The position numbers were made by a program, and so were the translations under genes. The notes under the pieces are model-generated. The model made no database searches. It saw nothing but the letters and a program-made list of their open reading frames with translations, and was not told the origin of the DNA. Shown in pieces: positions 35,995 to 42,860 of a DNA stretch of 46,941 nt. Origin of the DNA: Sulfitobacter sp. F26169L (GTDB lineage: Bacteria > Pseudomonadota > Alphaproteobacteria > Rhodobacterales > Rhodobacteraceae); NCBI RefSeq assembly GCF_026410285.1, contig NZ_JAPMLP010000014.1, forward strand, positions 1 through 46,941, in the 5' to 3' direction. Position 1 is the first letter of the stretch. Every line of letters begins with the position of its first letter.

Positions 35995-36270
35995 TCAAAC
36001 TTTGCAAGTGGACATTCCGAAAATACGGTAAACCGGACAAAAACTGATCAGGGAGGCAAGCATCAGTACAAACCCTACAGCCATACTGGCATAGGCATAA
36101 AAACCGTCTGACCAGATTGCTGGCAGATTAACCAAAGGTGCTAGAAAAATAACAAGTCCGAACAGGGCGCGCAGGACACGGTCGGCGTTTCCAAGGTTAC
36201 TGGTTATGTTTCTACTTCTCTTACACTTCAGGAGAAAAAATTCGTCCGAGCTAATCTTAGCAAGCGCGCG
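35995..36270 (-). CDS. Small DUF2892-type membrane protein; start uncertain
   Basis: The C-terminal 70 codons match the DUF2892/YgaP-like family: NLGNADRVLRALFGLVIFLA, a second membrane segment, then FCPVYRIFGMSTCKV with conserved Cys-Pro. Family members usually begin just before this block. Here the codon at that place is ATA (36207-36205), with GAGAAG 8 bases upstream and no ATG, GTG or TTG close by. The nearest standard start in frame is ATG at 36270, which adds 21 residues unlike the family. The gene may therefore use a rare start, be extended, or be damaged at its start. Family function is unclear. Confidence 0.65.
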   Translation of the reverse strand, partial: RALAKISSDEFFLLKCKRSRNITSNLGNADRVLRALFGLVIFLAPLVNLPAIWSDGFYAYASMAVGFVLMLASLISFCPVYRIFGMSTCKV

Positions 36271-36547
36271 CATCTGCCACCTCAATCTGTATCAACGTAC
36301 CCGAATCTGTATAAATCATACAATCATAGCAAAATTGAAAAGATGCCTTCCTATGCCCCGCGTGGCAAATGGCCGCGCCACCCGTCACCCTTCAGGCGAA
36401 CCACCCAAGCTCTTGATTTCACCACACATTGGCATCAACGTGCCGAGCGGCTGCTGGTCTGTGAAATACCTTCCTGATAACATAGTATTCTTGCTAAGCT
36501 ATTTCTCAGACGAGATCTGCAAGACCTGTCCCGGAAAGGACCACAGC

Positions 36548-37285
36548 ATGCAAAAGCAGGGGACTCTTTTAAAAAGTCCGGTCGCCGCAGCATATCCCAC
36601 ATTAGTAGAAACGTATCTTCATATTCAAAAAGATGCGGCGGTCGAAACAGCAGAAAAGGGAAGAACCCTGATCCACGAGGACGATTTCGCTGACCATTCG
36701 ATGCTTTTGCTTGACGGATGGGTCGCATTTTCAAAAATGCTGCCGGACGGTGAAATTCAGATTATCGATGTGATGCTTCCAGGGGATTTCGCCTTGATCG
36801 GGGCTGTTAATGCTCCGGTAGCTGCCTGCACGATCGAAGCGCTGAGTGATGTACGGTTCATAAAAATTCTTCCAGCACAAGCAAACGGGCCGGAAGTCGA
36901 AATGGAACAGTTGCGCAGTCTGTTCGCAGGCGAAATTGTCCGGATGCAAGCGCGCACCTCAGAATTGCTGTTGCGAATGGGAAAAGGCAACGCCGCAAGC
37001 CGCGTCGCCTATGCCTTACTGGAATTTCATGTTCGCCTCGAAGCCATTGATCTATCCAAAGACGGCTACTTCGAATTTCCGATGAATCAGCACAAGTTGG
37101 GCGAGTTTACCGGTCTCAGCAATGTGCATGTCTGCCGGACACTGCGCCGGTTCGAGCGGGAGGGCATCATCTCCCATCCGACCTACACAGCAATCCAGCT
37201 CAATGATCTGGACGCACTGTGCATGCTGGCCGGAATAAATCTTGATGCTTTCCGACACGAGATCTTGATCAAACGCAGCAAATAA
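36548..37285 (+). CDS. Crp/Fnr-family transcription regulator
   Basis: A 245-residue regulator from the ATG at 36548 (AGGA 7 bases upstream; the frame runs further up without similarity). A cyclic-nucleotide-binding-type beta-roll spans about 20-115. The helix-turn-helix is at about 179-207 (QHKLGEFTGLSNVHVCRTLR). The N-terminus lacks the cysteine cluster of oxygen-sensing FNR, so it does not carry that 4Fe-4S sensor; DNR/NnrR-like or ligand-free sensing is possible. It is convergent with a CBS gene 2 bases away and lies near carbamate-kinase and norEF-like genes, as in redox regulons. The spacer 36271-36547 holds its promoter. Confidence 0.88.
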   Translation: MQKQGTLLKSPVAAAYPTLVETYLHIQKDAAVETAEKGRTLIHEDDFADHSMLLLDGWVAFSKMLPDGEIQIIDVMLPGDFALIGAVNAPVAACTIEALSDVRFIKILPAQANGPEVEMEQLRSLFAGEIVRMQARTSELLLRMGKGNAASRVAYALLEFHVRLEAIDLSKDGYFEFPMNQHKLGEFTGLSNVHVCRTLRRFEREGIISHPTYTAIQLNDLDALCMLAGINLDAFRHEILIKRSK

Positions 37286-37287
37286 AT

Positions 37288-37698
37288 TTATCGCAGCTCG
37301 ACAATTTCACCAAGTGTCTGTCCGGCCAATGTCTCACAGGCATCATTGGCGATGTCTCCAACGGTTATAATTCCTACCACCAGCTCCGCTTCATCCAGCA
37401 CCACCAACCGCCGGATTTGCATATCGGACATCAGGTAGGCTGCATGCTCAACAAGTTGGCCGATCTGGCAAGTCACAACATTACGGCTCATTATCGGGGC
37501 AACCGGACTGTCATCGGATATGCGCGACGCCCAGCGCACAACGATATCCCGATCGGTCAATATACCTACAAGCTTATCGCTTTCACACACAGGCAGCGCC
37601 CCAAGACCCAGCTCGGCCATCAATGCCGCCGCCGCCCGCACCGGCGTTTCCGGCGAAATGACAGTTACGGGTGTTCGCATAATTCGATCAATAATCAC
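37288..37698 (-). CDS. Two-CBS-domain protein
   Basis: A 136-residue protein made of a pair of CBS domains (about 1-65 and 70-130), with the typical VLDEAELVVGIITVGDIAN and VGILTDRDIVVR blocks. Such Bateman modules bind adenine nucleotides and sense energy state. The start is GTG at 37698 (GGAG 8 bases upstream); ATG six codons later is also possible. It is convergent with the Crp/Fnr gene and lies 220 bases downstream of carbamate kinase on the same strand. Stand-alone CBS proteins often accompany anaerobic or ATP-yielding pathways; that link is inference. Confidence 0.88.
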   Translation of the reverse strand: MIIDRIMRTPVTVISPETPVRAAAALMAELGLGALPVCESDKLVGILTDRDIVVRWASRISDDSPVAPIMSRNVVTCQIGQLVEHAAYLMSDMQIRRLVVLDEAELVVGIITVGDIANDACETLAGQTLGEIVELR

Positions 37699-37919
37699 GC
37701 GCCAGTCTCCGCTAAAGTTGTTTTACGCTCTTCACCTCATAATGTGCTATTTGCGCGCAATAATCATTGACGGCGGTTAACTTCGCAGTTGGATATGAAC
37801 GAGCCTGTCAGCATGAAACGCACTGCAAACGTCAGCGCAGGCCACACATAGCGCTAAAGAAACTCCCAACGGCTGCGCTGCATGTGCCCAAGTATCTCAT
37901 CCATTTCAAATTCTCTAAT

Positions 37920-38831
37920 TTACTTCGGTGTCAAAACGCAGGTGCCAGCCTTTTGTTCAAGAATTTCCAGCGCCTGATCCAGCCGCCCGATGCCTGCCAA
38001 ACCACCGTGTGTTGAAAATGTGGCAGCCGCCTCCATCTTCGGTCCCATTGATCCGGCAGGCAAATCCAGCGCCAGCGCGTCTTGCGGGGTTAACGTTTCA
38101 ATACGTGCCTGCGCATCTGTGCCAAAATCGCGATAGACGCCGTCAACGTCCGTTAGCAGCAAAAGCGCGTCCGCATCCAGTTGCTGTGCAAGCAGTCGGC
38201 TGGATGCATCCTTGTCGATCACAGCCTCCACGCCGGTCAAACTGCCGTCTTCGCCGCGCAGGACAGGGATACCGCCACCGCCGCCACATATTACAATCAC
38301 ATCCTGATCCAGCAGCAGCTTTAGCACCCGCACATCTGGGATTTCCTGTGGCTGGGGAGAGGGCACAACCCGCCGCCATGCATTACCGTCCTGCGCCACG
38401 CTCCAGCCCGCAGCGTTGGCTAGTACATCTGCCTGTTCACGGGTGTAAACGGGACCGATAAATTTGGTCGGGTTGGAAAATGCGGGATCAGCCGGATCAA
38501 CGATGATCTGGGTAAGCAGGGTTGCAACGGCCCGCGTGTGATCAAGCGCGTTTTCAAGCTCCTGTTCGATTACGTAACCGATCATGCCGTCGGTTTTCGC
38601 CCCAAGCAGATCCAGCGGATATATCTTTTGCGGATCATATGCCGCCCCTTTCAGCGCCAGCAGACCGATCTGCGGGCCATTGCCATGGGTAACAACCAGT
38701 TTATGACCGGCCTGCACAATCCGCGCCAAGGCCGCTGCCGCAACTTTCACGTTTGCGCGCTGGTTTTCAGCGGTCAGCGGTTGGCCACGTTTGAGAAGGG
38801 CATTGCCCCCGATTGCAGCAACAACAAGCAT
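37920..38831 (-). CDS. arcC: Carbamate kinase
   Basis: Carbamate kinase interconverts carbamoyl phosphate + ADP and carbamate + ATP, the energy-yielding last step of arginine deiminase-type pathways. It has 303 residues, the usual length. Family motifs are intact: GGNALLKRGQPLTAENQR at the start, VVTHGNGPQIGLLAL, the CGGGGGIPV loop, and VIDKDASSRLLAQQL. GGGAG lies 7 bases before the ATG; it starts 3 bases after the OTC-like stop, so the two are co-translated. No arginine deiminase (arcA) is in the window. Confidence 0.94.
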   Translation of the reverse strand: MLVVAAIGGNALLKRGQPLTAENQRANVKVAAAALARIVQAGHKLVVTHGNGPQIGLLALKGAAYDPQKIYPLDLLGAKTDGMIGYVIEQELENALDHTRAVATLLTQIIVDPADPAFSNPTKFIGPVYTREQADVLANAAGWSVAQDGNAWRRVVPSPQPQEIPDVRVLKLLLDQDVIVICGGGGGIPVLRGEDGSLTGVEAVIDKDASSRLLAQQLDADALLLLTDVDGVYRDFGTDAQARIETLTPQDALALDLPAGSMGPKMEAAATFSTHGGLAGIGRLDQALEILEQKAGTCVLTPK

Positions 38832-38834
38832 TGT

Positions 38835-39830
38835 CTAACTCCCTAATGTGGCGACAAGTATCGCCTTAATTATATGCATCCGGTTTTCAGCCTGATCGAA
38901 AACAATCGACGCCGGGCTTTCGAACACCTCATCGGTGACTTCCATGCAGTTGATGCCAAACTGTCTCTGGATTTCCTTGCCCATGGTTGTGTCCGAATTA
39001 TGAAACGCAGGCAGGCAATGCATGAATTTGGCACGTGGATTGCCGGTTTTATCCATAACGTCCCCATTCACCTGATACGGCCCGAGCGCCTCGATACGGC
39101 TGGCCCATGTGCCTTGGCTCTGCCCTTCACGGATCCAAACATCTGTATAGACAAAATCCACGCCCTCGACGGCCTTATATATCTCATCCGTGATTGTGAT
39201 CTGTGCACCCGTCTGCTGCGCAATGGCGTGCGCTTCGTCGCGGTTTTTTATACTTGGCTGGAATTTCTGTGGCGCGCAAAACCGCACATCCATTCCCATT
39301 TTGGCCCCACCGATCAGCAAGCTATCGCCCATGTATCTGCTGGCATCGCCGATAAAACAGTATGAAATCTCGCTAAGCAGTTTTTGACTATGTTCTTTCA
39401 TCGTTAGAAAATCTGCCAATACCTGTGCAGGGTTAAACGCATCCGACAGCCCGTTGTAAACTGGCACACCGGACCAATCCGCAAGCGTGCGCACAACGTC
39501 ATGGGCAAATCCCCGAACTTCAATCGCGTCATACAGCCGCCCCAAGACACGCGCGGTGTCTTTCACAGCTTCGGTGCGCCCCATCTGCAAGCCCGTCTGA
39601 CCCATCCAAGCAACGGTTGCACCCTGATCATGCGCTGCAACATCGAAACCGGCTCTTTTGCTGTCTGCGTCAAAAACCAGCGCAATCTCGCGCCCTTTCA
39701 ACATTGCGACCTCGGTGCCTGCGTATTTTGCCGCTTTAAGGGTACCTGCAAGTTTCAGCAGAAAAACCAGCTCTTGCTCTGTGAAATCCCCAAGCGTCAG
39801 AAAACTGCGATTCCTAAGGTTGAATGCCAT
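38835..39830 (-). CDS. Ornithine carbamoyltransferase-like protein with an altered active site
   Basis: A 331-residue member of the aspartate/ornithine carbamoyltransferase family, from the ATG at 39830 (GGAGG 7 bases upstream). The fold marks are clear: KDTARVLGRLYDAIEVRG, YTDVW, and HCLPAFH with Cys272. Key substrate residues differ. The carbamoyl-phosphate loop STRTRCAF is DSKRAGF (56-62), two residues shorter. HPTQ is NPAQ (133-136). The ornithine loop SMGE is REGQ (234-237), and ARNNMGNS is ASRYMGDS. So it is either a carbamoyltransferase for another acceptor or catalytically weak. It is coupled to carbamate kinase, suggesting phosphorolysis of a carbamoyl compound to yield ATP. Standard ornithine activity should not be assumed. 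Confidence 0.85.
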   Translation of the reverse strand: MAFNLRNRSFLTLGDFTEQELVFLLKLAGTLKAAKYAGTEVAMLKGREIALVFDADSKRAGFDVAAHDQGATVAWMGQTGLQMGRTEAVKDTARVLGRLYDAIEVRGFAHDVVRTLADWSGVPVYNGLSDAFNPAQVLADFLTMKEHSQKLLSEISYCFIGDASRYMGDSLLIGGAKMGMDVRFCAPQKFQPSIKNRDEAHAIAQQTGAQITITDEIYKAVEGVDFVYTDVWIREGQSQGTWASRIEALGPYQVNGDVMDKTGNPRAKFMHCLPAFHNSDTTMGKEIQRQFGINCMEVTDEVFESPASIVFDQAENRMHIIKAILVATLGS

Positions 39831-40055
39831 GGTCTCGCCTCCTCGTGCGATATCGCAATTGATCTGCACGGCGCGCAGCGTGTTCCGGACCTGATATAGC
39901 AGCGAGACACCTCAGCATGTTAACCGGCGTTAACCCGCCCAAAAATATCACGCGCCCCGCATAGCTCAACCTTGAGTTGATGCGGGTTAATGCGGCGGCG
40001 ATACGGATTACGCTATCCTGCGGTGCGACCCACATGTTGATGAAAGGATGGTTCC

Positions 40056-40499
40056 ATGACTAAATCAAATACGTCGACTGATAAAACCCCTACCGAAACA
40101 GTCCGCTCCACCCCTGCCGGACAGCTCATGTTCGGGCCCTACTCCCGCCACTTCTGGAACGCGCAGGGCCAGTTGATTGCAGAGGCCGGAAAATTCTCGG
40201 CAGAGTGGTTCAAGCGGCGGCAAACCGCTGCATTTTCGCTGCTCGACACCGCGGCACAGATTTCAACCCTGAGCCTGGATAATCCACCTGCTGCGATACG
40301 GGCTATGGTGGACTGGCAGCGTGGCGCTATGGAGCGCGTTTCCGAAGATGCTACGGACTGCTCCCGTATGATCTCCGAATGCAACAAAAGCATGATCAGT
40401 ACAGAGATGGAGGTAGTGGAGGAGTTTGAAAGACACTCAAACGCCCTCGCCGAGAACATGGCCACCGTCACCAAAGGCCGCCACGCAACGCCGGTTTGA
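40056..40499 (+). CDS. Phasin-like protein
   Basis: A 147-residue, mainly helical protein resembling phasins, which coat polyhydroxyalkanoate granules. It has a short polar N-terminus (residues 1-30), then amphipathic helices with FWNAQGQLIAEAGKFSAEWF and AAIRAMVDWQRGAMERVSED. AAAGGA lies 7 bases before the ATG. No PHA synthase or other granule gene is in the window, so the call rests on sequence style and size. It is divergent from the OTC-like gene, with about 225 bases between them holding a CTCAACCTTGAG palindrome near 39967. Confidence 0.6.
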   Translation: MTKSNTSTDKTPTETVRSTPAGQLMFGPYSRHFWNAQGQLIAEAGKFSAEWFKRRQTAAFSLLDTAAQISTLSLDNPPAAIRAMVDWQRGAMERVSEDATDCSRMISECNKSMISTEMEVVEEFERHSNALAENMATVTKGRHATPV

Positions 40500-40695
40500 C
40501 AAGTTATCCAGGCATGACAGAAGCCATTGGGTCCCCGCTTTGACCCTATTGAGGCAAAGGGGGCCCAATCAGTGATAGTGTCAGCGACGCCCCCAATCAA
40601 AACGATAACATCATAGTGTTCCGACACGGCATTGCAGTTTCGGGGCAATATATGCGCATGCACCTCCTCCACCCGCCCTCCCAAGGAGATATCCT

Positions 40696-41090
40696 ATAAA
40701 AACCTCGAAATTTGCTGCTGCGTTTGCATTATTGTGCGCAACTGCTGGAACAGCGGTTGCCGATCCGCAAGAGAAAGCGCTGACCATCGTCACCTCGCCA
40801 GAGCCACAAACACAATTGATGGCAATGGTGCTGACAATGCAGGCAGCACAGAAGGGCGCACAAGCGCATATTATTATGCTGTGTGGACCGCAGCTGATAT
40901 CGCATTGAAGGGAGCCTCTGCCACCGCCACCACAGGTCCGCCCTCGCTCAAGATGAGCCCACAAGGCCCGATGCGGACCATCCATGAAAAAACCGGAGCG
41001 ACTGTAGAGGTCTGCGCAATTTACCTTCCAGGCAGAAACGCGGACACCTCTGTTTTGCTGGATGATGATACAAAAGTTCTGACATTCTAG
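40696..41090 (+). pseudogene. Broken DsrE-like periplasmic protein gene
   Basis: The frame from 40696 reads like a secreted DsrE-family protein: signal peptide (KTSKFAAAFALLCATAGTAV), then ADPQEKALTIVTSPEPQTQL and MLCGP. It has two lesions. The codon at the expected start is ATA, although a perfect AAGGAG lies 7 bases upstream. At 40891-40892 the frame shifts: the first frame stops at 40906-40908, while the other continues with DIALKGASA, MSPQGPMRTIHEKTG and VEVCAIYLPG to the stop at 41090. The two halves together give the usual length and motif order of the family. Function, if any remained, would be sulfur or thiol related. Confidence 0.75.
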
Positions 41091-41404
41091 ATCTGTAAAC
41101 TGCCAAGGTAGCGATCCCCGCGCGCTTCTTGGTATTTTCTCGTTCTCTTCAAAACTTCACTATGCCTGACAGACATAACAGGCGTTGTGATCGACCGGTT
41201 CCTTCAATTTTGCGGCCCTCCCCTCACCTGCGCTGCGGAATAGACCGGCTGACGGGACCTACCCCTATCGGGTTTTAAAACTGGACATTACGTTACGTCC
41301 TCGCAAAGATGTGACAATGCCACACTGGCCTGCCAGACGCGGTATTAAACGCGATCTATCTGCAAGACGCCGTACTGGCGGGCCGTCAAATAAAGGGAAG
41401 CATT
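41091..41404. other. Spacer upstream of the TAXI-TRAP operon
   Basis: About 310 bases with no recognisable frame. It should contain the promoter of the TRAP operon; no clear -35/-10 pair or repeat was identified. Confidence 0.35.
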
Positions 41405-42382
41405 ATGAAATTTTCGCGTCGTACATTTATGGGGAGCGTCGCAGCCCTACCTCTGGTGCAAATGACCGCCCTGCCCGGACTTGCTGCTGAACGGGTATTC
41501 TTCGGGATTGCCACTGGCGGCACTGGCGGCACATATTACCCGTTGGGCGGGATGCTTGCACAGCTGATCTCGAACACAGCGGAAATCCCTGACACAAAAC
41601 TATCCGCGACTGCGGAAACCGGAAACGCATCTGTGGCAAACGCCCAGTTGCTGGGCCGCACCGAGATCGAGTCAGCATTTGTTGCCGCTGACATTCTGGA
41701 CTCTGCCTACAAGGGCGCGGGCCAGTTTGACGGTCAGCCGACAGAAAACATCCGTGCAATCGGCGCGCTTTATCCTGAGACTGTGCAACTGGTAGTGCGT
41801 GCGGACTCCGGCATCGAAACCTTTGCCGACCTAAAAGGCAAATCCATCTCGTCCGGTTCTCCGGGATCAGGTCAATGGCAATTGTTGGGCGATCTGATGA
41901 TCGCACACGGCATGACGCGTGAAGACGTTTCCGAAGACTTCTCCTCGTTCTCCCAATCGGTGGACAAGATCAAAGACGGCAACCTTGATGCATCTCTGAT
42001 CACGGCCGGTTCACCTACATCATCCGTGACCGATCTGGCCAACGGCCACGAGATCCGCATTGTACCGCTGAACGGACCGGCAATCGCCAAGCTGCAGGAA
42101 ACCCAGCCCTATTATGCAAATGCGATCCTAAAAGGTGGCACATACAAAGGTCAGGACAATGATGTCGAAACGTTGGCCGTACGCGCAATCTGGGCAACCC
42201 ATGCAGATGTTTCTGACGAGATCATCTATGCCGTGACCAAGGCATTGTACGAAAACACCGAAACACTGGGCAACGTGCACCCGAAGGGCAAGGAAATCTC
42301 GCTCGACAGGGCACTTGAGAGTGTGTCTGTCCCGCTCCACCCGGGAGCCGAGAAGTACTACATGGAGAAAGGCATCAAGTGA
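41405..42382 (+). CDS. TAXI-family TRAP transporter substrate-binding protein
   Basis: A 325-residue periplasmic solute-binding protein. The start MKFSRRTFMGSVAALPLVQM is a twin-arginine-type signal peptide cleaved near residue 27 (GLAAER). The mature part begins VFFGIATGGTGGTYYPLGG, the hallmark of TAXI binding proteins, and later has GKSISSGSPGSG. It delivers a substrate to the fused permease 42861-45077; TAXI systems are often linked to glutamate, other dicarboxylates or unknown organic acids, and nothing here decides which. AGGGAAG precedes the ATG. It overlaps the next gene by 4 bases. Confidence 0.92.
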   Translation: MKFSRRTFMGSVAALPLVQMTALPGLAAERVFFGIATGGTGGTYYPLGGMLAQLISNTAEIPDTKLSATAETGNASVANAQLLGRTEIESAFVAADILDSAYKGAGQFDGQPTENIRAIGALYPETVQLVVRADSGIETFADLKGKSISSGSPGSGQWQLLGDLMIAHGMTREDVSEDFSSFSQSVDKIKDGNLDASLITAGSPTSSVTDLANGHEIRIVPLNGPAIAKLQETQPYYANAILKGGTYKGQDNDVETLAVRAIWATHADVSDEIIYAVTKALYENTETLGNVHPKGKEISLDRALESVSVPLHPGAEKYYMEKGIK

Positions 42383-42858
42383 AGATGCTACGCGGCACCT
42401 TCTGTGCCCTTTGGGTGGCCTTACTGGCCATCCTTCCCCTATCTGCAAATGCAACGGCCCGTCCCGCCCTGTGTCTGAAAAGCCATCCGGACAACAGGAT
42501 GATCGGGTTATATCCGCTGACTGCGGACGGCACTTTTGCACTGGAGTTTATCCATTCCGTTTCACGCACGCCTGTTGTCGACACCTACAGGATTGATGCA
42601 AACCGGATCGTCCAGACGTCCGAGATTTTTCTGGCGCACGGGGCAGGTCTGCCGTCAATGGGCGACGAGGTTGATGCAACCGGATGGCGGCACGAAAATG
42701 GTCGTTTTATCCTTGATCTTGACCGGCCCATTGGCACCATGATCGTGCGCATACAGCCCGAATACAAGAACACCCTGCACCTTGCAGATGAGTCCATCCC
42801 GTTAGCCTCTTTGGGCCAGTCCGTTCTGCGGATCACCGCCTGTGAACCACCGGAGTAA
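42379..42858 (+). CDS. DUF1850 protein of the TAXI-TRAP operon
   Basis: A 159-residue secreted or membrane-tethered protein with an N-terminal hydrophobic segment (LWVALLAILPLSANATA). The DUF1850 pattern is visible: FALEFIHSVSRTPVVDTYRI and HGAGLPSMGDEV. DUF1850 genes are commonly found between TAXI binding protein and permease genes; their role in transport is not established. The GTG at 42379 overlaps the preceding stop and has AAAGG 6 bases upstream; ATG two codons later is an alternative. Confidence 0.85.
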   Translation: MKMLRGTFCALWVALLAILPLSANATARPALCLKSHPDNRMIGLYPLTADGTFALEFIHSVSRTPVVDTYRIDANRIVQTSEIFLAHGAGLPSMGDEVDATGWRHENGRFILDLDRPIGTMIVRIQPEYKNTLHLADESIPLASLGQSVLRITACEPPE

Positions 42859-42860
42859 CC

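Noticed and set aside
36282..36295. FNR-type box between the DUF2892 and Crp/Fnr genes
   Set aside because: Only one half (ATCAA) matches TTGAT-N4-ATCAA; the other half has two mismatches, too weak to call.
40880..40910. Programmed frameshift in the DsrE-like gene
   Set aside because: No slippery heptamer or downstream structure is visible, and the start codon is also lost; mutation is the simpler reading.
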